Made by a program: the position numbers and the translations under genes. Under the pieces are notes generated by a model. That model had not been told where the DNA came from and ran no database searches. It saw only the letters and a list, made by a program, of their open reading frames with translations. From Ophiobolus disseminans (Eukaryota > Ascomycota > Dothideomycetes > Pleosporales > Phaeosphaeriaceae), in contig MU006216.1 in assembly GCA_010093685.1 (NCBI GenBank), positions 2,164,487 through 2,228,486 on the forward strand: a stretch of 64,000 nt of DNA, given 5' to 3'. Positions 34,450 to 44,782 of this stretch are shown here, in pieces (position 1 is the stretch's first letter; each line of letters starts with the position of its first letter).

Positions 34450-35308
34450 ATGGCAAAGGCTCAGTTGGCTGATACGTATATCTCTCCCGAACAATTGACG
34501 TAAGTCACATCTGCGAAAGAGGAACACCAATCGCAAACCAACGTATTAGTGTTACCATCACAGGTCCAACTGTTAGCGTCTCCGTCGGCGCGGACCTCAA
34601 GATCTACCGAGTGCACAAGGCGCTCCTCATCCACCATGCTCCCGGCTTCAAGATGAGGCGTCCCAACCAGAGCCCTGGCATTGTATTGCTACCGGCCATC
34701 GAGACTGGCGTCTGTAAGTAGTGATTACCTTGCCCGCCACTCTAGATGTCAAGACTAATTATCCAGTCAACCTCTTGGTTCACTATCTCTACATCCAAAC
34801 TATCCCCAATGAGGAAGGAGATGCATTCTTAATTCTCATTGAACGCCAGATGGATGCAGGTGGATTCGCCCCGATCTGGGACGTGCTCTGGGCCTGCATC
34901 AGCGCGTATCAGTTCGCACAAGAAATCTCCGCTACTGGATTCGGCGCCGCTGTCAACAACCACCTTGTGGGCGAGTGGCCAGACGGCTCTTGCGAGTTGA
35001 ATTCGGGTGCCAAACAAAGCTTACTCGCGAAAGCGTTTGAGGGGGGCCGACAAGGACAGGTGATGCAGCAATTCCTCATCGACGACTATTGCGAATCAGA
35101 CTGGGACGATGGAGAAGGTGACGAGGGGGAGTTGTCCGCAAACGTCCGCTTGAGGTGTATGCGCAGGTTGAAGGAGTTAGTAGTGCAACCACAGGCTAAC
35201 TCGGAATTGCGCTGCTACTTGGAGCACGTGGCTGAAGGCGAGAGAGACGCCTGTCCGAAGCTGCATATGAGGTTCGACGACAGTATCCGTCATGGGGTGT
35301 TTGAGTGA
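34450..35308 (+). CDS. BTB/POZ-domain protein (copy 4, intact)
   Basis: Only intact member of the array. Exons 34450-34499 (50 nt), 34550-34713 and 34767-35308 join in phase to 251 residues. BTB domain in the N-terminal half: VSVSVGADLKIYRVHKALLI, then GVFNLLVHYLYIQ. BTB domains mediate dimerisation and often recruit cullin-3; many fungal members have unknown roles. The C-terminal half is helical-looking and ends with RCYLEHVAEGERDACPKLHM, a Cys-x3-His-x8-Cys-x3-His pattern shared by all four copies. An acidic loop (DWDDGEGDEGEL) precedes it. Copy 4 is the most divergent in the BTB core (HHAPGFKMRR for HHSQYFDKAL). Confidence 0.8.
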
Positions 35309-36014
35309 GCGTGGCGGCTTGGGGCATTGCGAATTAGCCTTCGGAAGTGGAGCCGGACATAAAGATCCATGAGTTCCGTTCGTTCGACTGCATCAAGCGG
35401 ATCGTTGAGATTGACTCACCTAGCTGAGAATCATCACTCTCGGTCCAGTAGTGCAGAGTTCCATTACTTTGACAGCATCAAGTAGATCAAGAGGATCAAC
35501 CCACTTAAGTGAATATCATCTTTTCTGATCTGATGATGCGCGTTTCCACTAGTTTAACAATATCCAAGATTCACTCACTTCGATACCACCCAGAATGCCG
35601 TCAGTTCGAGAGCATCCAGAGTTCCGTTAATTTGACGATATCACGAGTTTCATCAGTTCGACAGTATCATTAGTCCCGATGATTCGACAACATCTGGAGT
35701 TCCGTCAGTTCGACGGCATCGACGAGATCAATGAGATCGACTCACCTTTCCAGCTCTCATCCCTTTCGGCCCGATGTGGCAGAACTAGAAGAACACAACT
35801 TTTACAGATAACAAAAGATTACAATAAAATAATATTTCATGATCTCATAAGCTCGAGCACTTCAAGCCAGACCGAAACCACTCCACTACCCTATCAGAAC
35901 ATAAACGCTGATCTCACCATTCTTCAAGATCCCAATTGACCTAACATCCACATACTCCAGGTATTGTTGAACCCCTACCAGCCCCATGATTCCATAGTAC
36001 CCAGCCTCCCCACC
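35309..36014. other. Intergenic region dominated by a minisatellite
   Basis: About 700 nt between BTB copy 4 and the mitochondrial-protein gene (convergent). Most of it is the tandem repeat at 35371-35780; no gene is supported. Confidence 0.6.
35371..35780 (+). repeat. Degenerate 26-nt / 85-nt minisatellite
   Basis: A unit of the type GAGTTCCGTCAGTTCGACG starts at 35371, 35456, 35540, 35568, 35593, 35619, 35645, 35671 and 35697. The first two and the last carry a further ~58 nt with GAGATCGACTCACC and a GGTCC/GGCCC-type end, giving an 85-nt unit. The middle ones are only 25-28 nt. Units differ at many positions, so the repeat is old. Confidence 0.75.
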
Positions 36015-36715
36015 CTACGTCCTAGCATGCCTATGCCCTCCCTTCGACCCCACAATATCCTCCCACAAGTCCGCGAGAATCTGCTTCGTCATGCCCTCCC
36101 CGCCCTCCACCGGCTTAACCAGTTTCTCCGCGACTTTACTCGCCAAGCCCTGGAAATCAATATGGTCGCTATCGCTCATCTCGGACATGGCCGAGGGCGC
36201 GTGGATGTGCGTGCCGTCGGCGGCGACGGTGTGGATGGTGGGGCGCATGACCTATTCGCGCGTATGGGTTAGAAACTGGGGAAGCAGATGGGTAAGGGAC
36301 GTGAAGTGGGTAAGAGACGTACGGGTGTTTCCGCCTCCGTAGCCTCCGCTTTAACAGCCTCACTCGCCTGCGTGAACGGCAAGATCGGAACCCGCAACTC
36401 ATATTTCGCGGGCCTGAGCTCCGGGTCGAAGTCGGGGATGTACATGAAGTCGATAGTGGAGGTGTCGCGCACGGCCTTGAGGCTCCTGCTCGTGTTGAAG
36501 TGCCGCACTGGCTTGCCCGTGTCGGTTGTGTCGGGGATGGGGATGGTAGCTGTCTTGGGAAGACGGGGCGCGTAGGAGCCGCCTGTGGGAGGCTTGTCGG
36601 AGGTGAGGAGCGAGGAGAAGGTTGTGGGGCCTGTTACGGAGATGGAGCGGGTTGTGATTTTGGAGGTCGATGTTAGGGCTTTGAGGGCGCGGTGGGAGAG
36701 GCGGGTTGTGGACAT
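36015..36715 (-). CDS. Hypothetical mitochondrial protein
   Basis: Two exons (36323-36715, 36015-36251) joined in phase over a 71-nt intron; 209 residues. The N-terminus MSTTRLSHRALKALTSTSKI continuing into TTRSISVTG is rich in Ser, Thr and Arg and lacks acidic residues, a typical mitochondrial targeting sequence. The rest contains FMYIPDFDPELRPAKYELRV, TIHTVAADGTHIHAP and a helical C-terminus LASKVAEKLVKPVEGG, with a Gly/His-rich end. No family is recognised. The chosen ATG (36715) starts exactly at the presequence; the frame is open further upstream without purpose. Confidence 0.75.
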
Positions 36716-37966
36716 TGTTGCGGTTGTGTTGTGGGTGTTGGATGGATGGATGGAGGAATGTATTATTAGAGTAGTTGGAACAAATAGCGATTTAGTAGTT
36801 GGTGTCCAGCGAGATAAGAGATCAAGAACAAGCTTCAATCAGCTCACTACCGGGGGTATGGACGGTATCAGGTCAGATATCGGAACGTTGAGGAGTGATG
36901 ATCAGGCTCGGAGTTGAGGGGAAGCTGCCCTTTCAACCCTCCACACCTCGAACCACCTTCGGATTCCTTGGCTTCTTTCTGGAAAGCTCCCAGGAGGCGG
37001 TCAGCATCTTCTCCAACAAAATTACACTTTGCACTAATCAGCCATAAACGCGTGTACCCGATTGGCAAGCTGGTCTGGATTCAGATGTTCGTTGAATCGC
37101 GACGCTTGCTGCTGAGAGCTAGGGACACCATCACTATCCTTAAAGTAGTACAGCGCAAGTCCCGAGCCAATGGCGCGCCCATCACCCCGCACTTTTGATT
37201 GAATCGAAAGCGTGTTTGAACCACGCATTCCTTATCTCGATTATCAAGCTTGGTGTTTCGAGTCTGGCTTCGGCGATGTAGGAAGAATGTCGAGTGCGTT
37301 CCTGGAGAGCCGTGAAGTTTCCAAGGTTGAATTGAAGTTTGTAGCCACTTAAATGTCGGTGTGCGAACACGTTGAACGCACAGGCACCATGTCAGGTTCA
37401 AGATCAGCCACTTTGGCATGCCACCGCTGCGAAGTCGGTGGTCGGACGCGTTCCCGGACACTTTGTGTGCGTGTGCACCTGTTGTGCCTGTATGATCGGC
37501 TCTCCGCCTAGCGACGCGGCTGCAACCAAGCTTTTGTGACTTGTTGAAGTGAGGCGATAAGGGGGGCGAATCATAAATGTGCCGATCAACTACGAAGTAC
37601 ACTGGAGTAATCTTGACGTTTTGAAACCTTGATTTAGTGGTTTTATATTCGTCGTGAATCAGAGCAAGATACACTTACCTAGGCGACAACAAGTACCCTG
37701 ACGCACAAGGCATGGTTTAATGTTGCTGCAAGGTAGTAGTCCCGGAAAGGTGTGTTCGCAAAGTGTTCTAAAAGCGGTAAAGGTAATTCTAACCATAGAA
37801 TGGTTCGCTATCAAGCACCATAGCCCCACAAGCCGCCGGTAAGCGGCATTTAGCCATACGAATTTCCTTTCCTCGCCCCAGATCACTGCCTCGTAAATTT
37901 GGATCTAGTATATAAACGTATATTTTTCAAAAATTGACAATAACGTCTACAACATCTGTAAAAGAC
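36716..37966. other. Intergenic region upstream of the tRNA-Pro gene
   Basis: About 1.25 kb. The left end is the promoter of the mitochondrial-protein gene. Minus-strand frames up to 197 codons (37081-37674) have no recognisable content. A TATA-like element lies near the right end. Confidence 0.5.
37909..37916 (+). promoter_or_regulatory. TATA-like element upstream of tRNA-Pro
   Basis: TATATAAA, 51-58 nt before the first tRNA base. Upstream TATA elements help position TFIIIB at some fungal tRNA genes, and could matter here because the internal B box is split. It could equally serve Pol II. AT-rich surroundings make chance occurrence possible. Confidence 0.4.
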
Positions 37967-37990
37967 GGCCTGATGGTCTAGTGGTATGAT

Positions 37991-38043
37991 GTATGTTCGG
38001 ACTACCTCGTTCACCCTTGACAACCCTTCCTAACACACACTAG
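37991..38043 (+). other. Intron 1 of tRNA-Pro, spliceosomal-like (53 nt)
   Basis: Begins GTATGT, has the branch-site motif CCTAAC 11 nt before the end and terminates in TAG. The cloverleaf fixes both ends without ambiguity. It interrupts the tRNA between the D-arm and position 26. Confidence 0.75.
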
Positions 38044-38055
38044 TGTCGCTTCGGG

Positions 38056-38086
38056 ATTTAATTGCCTGGATTCTTAGAGTCTTCTA
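38056..38086 (+). other. Intron 2 of tRNA-Pro, canonical 37/38 position (31 nt)
   Basis: Lies directly 3' of G37, the standard place for introns removed by the tRNA splicing endonuclease. It contains CCTGG, which could pair with the anticodon. The exact end can slide by a base. Confidence 0.75.
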
Positions 38087-38103
38087 TGTGACAGGCCCCG
38101 GGT

Positions 38104-38155
38104 GTAAGTTGCTCTAAAGCGCCTCTAAATCATACAACATCTAACATCTCTCAAG
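38104..38155 (+). other. Intron 3 of tRNA-Pro, spliceosomal-like (52 nt)
   Basis: Begins GTAAGT, has TCTAAC 11-12 nt before the end and terminates in AAG. It sits between T54 and T55 in the T-loop, splitting the B box. Both ends are fixed by the T-arm structure. Confidence 0.75.
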
Positions 38156-38181
38156 TCGAATCCCGGTCAGGCCCATTCTTC

Positions 38182-38197
38182 TTTTTGCGGGTTTTTT
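38182..38197 (+). terminator. T-run downstream of tRNA-Pro
   Basis: TTTTT at 38182-38186 and TTTTTT at 38192-38197, 8 and 18 nt after the discriminator base: typical RNA polymerase III termination signals. Confidence 0.6.
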
Positions 38198-38971
38198 GCT
38201 CCTACTCCAACAGGGAAGGCTCTCCCTCAATAGCCGGAGCGATTAGGTTGGATAGAAAAATTGTTCGGACCAATATTGCGGCGGAAATGGTCCACACAAT
38301 ATTTTATTCCTTGGTCCCTGTGCGCTGAGATGGGCACAACAAGATGGTCGGATCTACATAGGAAAGGAACAATGAATGCAACTTTACATTTTGGTTGGTT
38401 GTATCAGGAGAAAGTCGTCAGTCAGGAAAGAATCTACTATTGTTTTTGCTAGTTCTTTCACGACACCGAGGTACAATGACACACCCATAACAGCGGCAAG
38501 GAGATTACGAATTTGACGAACATCATGCCTACGACAAAGAAATTCTAGCGATGAGGGAGGTAGTGATTTTGTTTTTAGAACCCATAAAAGCTAACAAATG
38601 GATGTCAAACCAGTCAATCGTTTCAACAAGCAGGAAGGCAATCACAACACTCTAACAAGTTACAGCTAACATCCCAAAGCTACACGTGAAGGTCAAAGTG
38701 TTTAAGCAATAGCTCCATTGTTACTACGGTATCAAGCGCGTCATCTACCGTCTAAGCCGAAAACTCCAAGCAGACGAAGAACCGCCGTCGCTCATCCAGC
38801 GTATACTCCTCGCATCATCCAATCCGGGGGTATCATAACCCTACAAAATTTGCTCGCGCGCAAACCCTCGTAGCAGTGAAAGTTGGTATCCAAAAATAAA
38901 AATAACCGAGTCGTGAAAATCAGATCGTAATAGCGTGAAAGATCATCGAAGCGATAAGGCAAACACCACAA
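38198..38971. other. Intergenic region
   Basis: About 770 nt, AT-richer than the coding parts, at the 3' side of CRZ1. No gene is recognised. Confidence 0.5.
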
Positions 38972-41148
38972 CTAGTGGTAGCCAGAGTCGCTCGCCCAGC
39001 CGTTGTCGTTGCCAGCGTAGACAGGCTGCTGGCCCTGGTAGTCGCTCTCGTCTTCGTAAAACTCGTTCCCACTAGACGCGTCGAAGCTGCTGCGACCGCT
39101 AATGTCGCCTTCCATCTCGTCAGGCGGGCCGGGCGGCAACTGATCCCACTGGATACCCGCAAGCGCAGGGTACTGAGCGAGCAGTGCAGCAGGCAGGAAC
39201 TGGTTCGGCGCCTGCGACATGCCGGATTGAGAAAAGTTGTCAAAGCCAGACTGCGGCATCATACCCGGGCCATAGTTCTGGCCAGGTATTGGCGCAAACA
39301 TGCCGTTGCCGTTGTTCATCTGCTGCTGGTTGTCCCATTCGCCCTTCTCGCGCGCTTCCTCCTCGAGCAGAGGGCGAATGCACACGCGACCGGCTTCGGA
39401 CCTGAAGTGACGGCCCAAAGCATCGGCACGAGCAAAGCGCCTGCCACAACCCCAGTTGTTGCCGTCCTTCAGGTTGCCACGGCACACAAACTTCTTCTCT
39501 CCCGAGTGCAGGCCTTCGTGTCGCTTTCGGTCGTGCTGACGAGCAAATGCTTTGCCGCAAACACTACACACAAACGGGCGCTCGTCGGTGTGAGTGCGCA
39601 AATGCGACCGCAGATTGTAGGCTCTGGTAAAGCGCTTCGGGCATAGGGTGCACTGGAACGTGGCGGGGTGCTTTTGTGTGCGCTTCGGGTTGGAGCCATC
39701 TGTTGGAGCAGGTCGCGAGGGGTCTGCGAGGTCGAGAATGTAGTCGCGGTTTGGCACGCTGCTGGTGGACGAGCGGCGAGAGGACTTGCTGGAGGGCGAG
39801 GGCGAGCGAGACTTTGCGGCGCTGGGAGACAATGACCGATGCACCTCTGAGCCTGGCGTCGAGGCGCGCGAGCTAGCGCTGCTGAACGGGTCGGACTTTG
39901 CACGTATGCGATTGCGACTCCGCGCTGTCATCTAGTTAGCAATATCTACACTCGGGTCGCGTGATACTTACATCGATCGGGCGGGCTCAATGCGTCCGAA
40001 GAATGCTCGGGCCTCGGGGGCTCAAAGCTTGCTTGCCTCGATGGCGGGGCAAAGTCGATGTTGATCTCTGGCGGCGACATTGCATCGGCCTGGCCAAAGT
40101 CGGGGCCGCCCTGGTTCAGCGATGGAAAAGGCTCCGCGCCTTGGTTGGAGTATACACCCAGGCCTTGCTGGCCATACTGGTTGTTCATGCCCTGCTCCAA
40201 GCCAAAGCTGCCGGGCTGAAACGGTGGTAGCGCCTGTTGCTGCTGTGGGATCAGGCGTGGGGAGATGTGAGGGCTGTGGCCGGGGCTGATGTGCGCATTG
40301 CCGTCGTTGAGGTTGAATTGGCCGAACTGCATGACGGGGTCGTGGAAGAGTTGAGGGTCGGCTTGCGGGTTGAGGAGGGGCGAGGGCTGGTTCTCCTCAA
40401 AGCTCTCCTGCTGGACCAGGTAGGGCGAGGCGTGCGCCGAGGATACGTCCGAGTAGGTTTCACTCGGAGCTCTCCTGTGGCCTCTGAAGTTTGCCATGTT
40501 GCCCCATTCACTGCCCTGGCTCGGGCCGTATGCCGCGCTCGGGTCCAGCGATGCGTTGCGCGAGTGGCGCGGCGAGGGGAATGCGCCCTGGTTCATGTTC
40601 GGCGAGGCATGCGGGCTCGGCGTGTGCTGCTGCTGGTTCATGGTGGGCAGCAGGTGTGGCGGCGTGGGCGAGTGCGGCTGTGTGGTGGCCATCTGGTTCA
40701 TGGACTGGTTCTGCTCGAGCAACTGCGGGTCCAAGGTGCTGCCGAGGTACGACGGGCTGATGGCCTGGCTCTGACCGAGGTCGGTGCCGGCGAAGAAGCT
40801 GTGGAAGTCGGGGTTGCTGTTGTTCGCAATGTCGAGCGGGTCGGGCGCAAGGTTGGCGCCGCCTTGGGGCCCGAAGTGCGGCGTGTTGTGTTGCGACAGG
40901 CCCTGGCTGGCCTGGAGGAAGCTCTGGTCAAGCGCCGTCTGCTGGGGGTACTGCTGCGACTGCGTCGTGGTCAGGAACTGGGTGCTGTCGAAGGCCGGCA
41001 AGCTGGTGGGGTTGTGCACGGGGAGCGTTGGGTCGAAGTCGGCAGAGAGGTTGTGCTGGAAGGGCGCGTGGGGTGACGGGGAAGGAGAGTGTCTTTGTAT
41101 GCGCTGGCCCGCCGAGGGAGAGCGCCCTCTTTGTTGCTGGACGTCCAT
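38972..41148 (-). CDS. CRZ1: CRZ1-type C2H2 zinc-finger transcription factor (calcineurin target)
   Basis: Transcription factor that, in fungi, enters the nucleus after dephosphorylation by calcineurin and activates calcium, alkaline-pH and cell-wall stress genes. Exons 39972-41148 and 38972-39924 join in phase to 709 residues using the acceptor just after GATGACAG (branch TGCTAAC). The N-terminal 430 residues are Gln/Ser/Pro/Asn-rich. Fingers: CTLCPKRFTRAYNLRSHLRTH, CSVCGKAFARQHDRKRHEGLH and a longer third finger beginning CRGNLKDGNNWGCGRRFARA, the arrangement seen in Crz1/CrzA. A serine-rich region (RSLSPSAAKSRSPSPSSKSS) before the fingers is the expected phosphorylated region. The ATG at 41148 (MDVQQQRG) is preferred over non-ATG upstream frame. 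Confidence 0.92.
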
Positions 41149-42209
41149 GGTGCTGATTCTAAATGTAGTATCAAGTGTGGAGAGAGGGTGAGGGACCGCA
41201 CTGGCCAAGCTCGGGAGCCTCGAGACGTGCCGTGGAGTGGCTCTGCTCAAATAGCGACGAACGACTGGTCGGACAGGATTACGTCGACACGCAATACTCC
41301 TGGTTCGAGTAGACTGAGGCTGGTGAGGAAGGCTGTGTAAGTTCGTAGTGGTGAGCGTAGTCTGGGTAGGCTGTGTCCCTCTCCTCGAAGCGGCTAGCCG
41401 TTCTATAATAGGCCCCGCTGACTGCCCACAGGAGCCGTTGCTGTCGGCTCGAGTTGCAAACTGCAGGTGCTTCCTTTGGTTTCAAGAGCTTAAAAATGTG
41501 AAACAATAGCTCGACGATGTGTCTTGGGCTTGGTTATGCGTCGGCGCGAGTGAGTGGGATAGAGCCAAGTGTCTGCAGAGGGCGCGCGATACTGTTAGGT
41601 ACACCAGCTGAAGCGACCCTGGAAGATTAGCGGGAGGTATTGAGCAAGTATATGGATGAATCTCGTCGCGTGTGCTGGTACCTGAAGCGGGTGTGAACGA
41701 CGGAATGCTGCGCCCCCAGCCTTATAGATGATCACAAAGTTGCGCGCCTGAAGGGCAAGTGTGATACCGCGCAGACGAGCCACTGGCGGACAGAGCAAAT
41801 TGACGTCCTCCAGTGACGCCCAGCTGTCACAGACCAGTCGCCCGCCTTCGGTCCCTCATCATCTCTCTAGGCGCGCATCCAGCCATCGACCGGTCCCACT
41901 CCGAACCTCGCGCCTGTGTACCGGTGTGCCTCGCGACATGCGTGGCTGTGCAAACCGCGAGGCAGACTTGCCCGCTCCACTACGTAAACACGTCCATTAT
42001 TCCCATGCCAAATCACTTTGTCGGGTTTCTGAACAACGCATTGCATTGCATCATTTCCAGTCGATATTAATAGCTCGGATTTGAGCCGCACATGGAGCAT
42101 CTGAAGTCGTTCTTGATATTCCCGCCACCAGTGCTTGCTCTGGTATATACTTCCCAACTGCACCTTATGCTGTGGGAATAATGATGCCACTATATCTACA
42201 CTATATAAG
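41149..42209. other. Intergenic region: CRZ1 promoter and PALA 3' end
   Basis: About 1.06 kb. A long upstream region is expected for a regulated transcription-factor gene. Only short frames; no recognised element or RNA gene. Confidence 0.55.
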
Positions 42210-44782
42210 CTAACCAAATTTCAGCCCTTGCGTAGGGTCCCAGCGGCCGTCCTGCGGAGGACCATTCGATGGTCGCGCATTGCCTGATGATGTAGGCACC
42301 CCGCCAAATCGGATCCCGACTTCTGGCGTCCACATGCCAGAGGGTGGAGGCACACCAGCTCGGGTCGGTGTCGGTGCAGTCAACGGTGCTTCTGCATGCG
42401 CGTTTGCACCGTACTGTGGATTTTGCGCATCTGCTTGCCGTTGCTGCTGTAACGAGCTCGAGTTGGCTTGTTGGAGGCTCAGAGAGTTCATTCGAGTTTC
42501 GAGATCGCTATGAGAAGTTAGTCATCATCGAACACAAGGGAAGTCGTCCACATGAACCTACGTCTCGATCTGTGACGCTTCCGACTTGCGCTGGTACGCA
42601 AAGCTACGAGCATCGTCTCGAAAGCGACTAACAATCTTGGCGAGGTCGTTGTAGAATTTCCGACCAACGTCGAGATTCGAGATGATCTCCTTGTACTTGA
42701 AGTAGGCATTCTCAAGATTCTGTAGAGCCTGCTCGCGCTTCTTGGTCGACTGGTCGCCTCGGCGAGCAATGAGAAAGGCGGCGTTCGCATCTTGCAATCG
42801 CTTGATGGCTTCCTTTTGCTCCTGCTCCTCTTCCTGGACCATATCTTGGTCGGCATCGTACATTTGGAGTCGCTTATCGAATAGGCCCTCAAACTGCACC
42901 GCCTCGATGGTCTGCATGGGATACTCCCGCTCTAAGCGGGCGGCTTCACGGAGCAATTCCGGATCTAGTGGCAGTAAGCATTTGGAAGGCTTGGGGAAAC
43001 GCGGCACTTACTTATGTCGTCTTGCTTCGCCTTCGTCCTGAGTGCTTCAACTTTTCGTCGCCTCCTGCTCTCCAGTCGACTGACTTCATTGAAGCAACCA
43101 CGAAGCTTGCCGGCTTCCCGCTCCACGTCTCCGGTAATTGCTGGTCTTCGACCACTAGGTACATAGTTCTCCAAGTCGTGATCTGGTCCACTGAGTAGCT
43201 GGATGAAGTACTCATTCTCTTTCAGCTTCGTCTTCACAATGTTATCGCTGTTAGTTGCGGCTTTGAAGTAGCCATCGATCTCGTTGATTTGAGCGTACAG
43301 CTTCGGCGCAGCTTGTTCTGCGGCTGGTCGGGTCCAGCGCTCGGTGCCGTATTTGCGTCGCGCCCCTTCGTCGTCACTCGCTTCGGACTTGAGGATGTCG
43401 ACGCCTTCGTGGTATATGGCCTGATCAGTGTACATGAGCTTCTTCGTATCCTCCATAGAACGCAGCAGCCGGTTGATGCCATCTTGCTGTCGGATTTCCT
43501 CAGCGTGAGCACTGAGGCCTGGTGGTAACCCCAAAGGTTTTTCAAGTGCCTGCAGCGAGCCAGGAAGGTTCAAACTGCGTAGAACTTCGTGGATCTGAGT
43601 GGTAAGGCCTTCCAGCTCCTCTATGATGGTGTTGTTGACAAGTCTATCGCGACGATCTACATAGATGCTGGCGGCCAAGTGCACCGAGTACGGTACCAGT
43701 TTGGAAAACAGAGGTTGACCCAATGGTCCATGTTCTCCAAGCATGGAGTTGGATTCCGACACTTCTTTAGGCACTCTTGATACTACCATGTTTGCGCGGT
43801 CTAGAATCTTGAGCTCGGCTTTTGGAGTTACCGGCAGGAGGTAGATCATGTCGTTGTCTTTTTCTGCGCGCTTCAGGTCTTCCGACACCCGGTTCTTAAG
43901 ACCATTGAGATCTGCTAGCACAAGCTTGTTAATGTAGCGCTGCTCCTTGAGAGCCTCGTTGACACACGCGAGACTATCGCGCAACCGTGCAACCTCTTCT
44001 CCGTACTTCCGCTTCTCCAGGGCGTCGCAAGCCGCCCGATATTGGGCAGCAGCAGCAAAGTGGTGGTGCTTCGCCGTCATGTGGTGTATCCACTCGCTGC
44101 TGATGGAGTCGGATTGTATGCCAGCCTCGCAGGCTTCGTTGTAGAGGTCCGACACGCGTGCGGCTAGTTTTGCGATGGTAGCATCCTTCAGGCCGTCCTT
44201 GACAGCCTTTTGCCAGAAGCACTCCTGGCCCTGCGCGAGCATGAGCTTTTCCAGCGAGTCAAGCGTCATGACGTCCATGTCTTCTGGAGGCTCTGTGCGC
44301 AGCTCAGGGAGAACGACATTCCTCAGGTGTGCCAGCACGCCTGCCGCCATGCAGAAGTTGTTCGCTGCCACCTTCAGTCCGTCCGGTGTGCTTCGGTTCG
44401 ACGACATGGCCAGCTGCGAGTACATGGCCGCGAGGTTGAAGATGATGTTTGCAAGCTCGAATCGGAGGTTGTTACGGGACGTCGGACGGTTCGTGTTGTA
44501 TCCAAGGGCGGGATACCACGGGAACTCGACGCCAATATCGACGGGAAACTTCCCACTCATCCATACCAGCTGGGCCGCGTACTGCTGCAACTTGGGGATA
44601 TTGCTTGGATGGGGTTCTTGCGCGTGCGTAGCCTGGGACCGCAGCTTCTCAATCTTCTCTAGATCGTGGGTGAAGGTGTCTGGATGCTGGTCATACTTGT
44701 TGGAAATGTACTGTTTGATGGCATCGGTGAGGTTGACGGAATGCGAGCGCCGAAAGGGGAGGAAGAGTATGTTGCTGCCCAT
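42210..44782 (-). CDS. palA: PalA/Rim20, BRO1-domain pH-response regulator
   Basis: Scaffold of the ambient-pH pathway. It binds ESCRT-III (Vps32/Snf7) through its BRO1 domain and the YPxL motifs of the transcription factor PacC/Rim101 through its V domain, promoting PacC cleavage at alkaline pH. Exons 43012-44782, 42562-42964 and 42210-42507 join in phase to 823 residues. The BRO1 domain starts at once (MGSNILFLPFRRSHSVNLTD) and includes LRFELANIIFNLAAMYSQLA and FCMAAGVLAHLR. The central helical V domain includes LNLPGSLQALEKPLGLPPGL. The C-terminus is coiled-coil followed by a Gln/Pro/Gly-rich tail with WDPTQGLKFG. Length and order match the family. Confidence 0.95.

Larger units (their letters stand above)
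37967..38174 (+). tRNA. tRNA-Pro(CGG) in four exons with three intervening sequences
   Basis: Exons 37967-37990, 38044-38055, 38087-38103 and 38156-38174 assemble into a 72-nt tRNA. The acceptor stem GGCCTGA/TCAGGCC is fully paired. The D-arm has TAGTGGTAT. The anticodon stem GTCGC/GTGAC pairs with one G-U, and loop TTCGGGT gives anticodon CGG. The variable loop is 5 nt, the T-arm is CCGGG-TTCGAAT-CCCGG and the discriminator is C, as in fungal tRNA-Pro. The 31-nt intron at 37/38 is canonical. The other two interruptions are between positions 25/26 and 54/55. The A box is intact; the B box is split by the third intron. The two outer introns have GT...AG ends (see findings). T-runs follow at 38182-38197. 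A defective tRNA gene is the main alternative. Confidence 0.85.

Noticed and set aside
39962..41076. Long plus-strand frames antisense to CRZ1 (up to 279 codons).
   Set aside because: Shadows of the Gln/Pro-rich, GC-biased CRZ1 coding strand.
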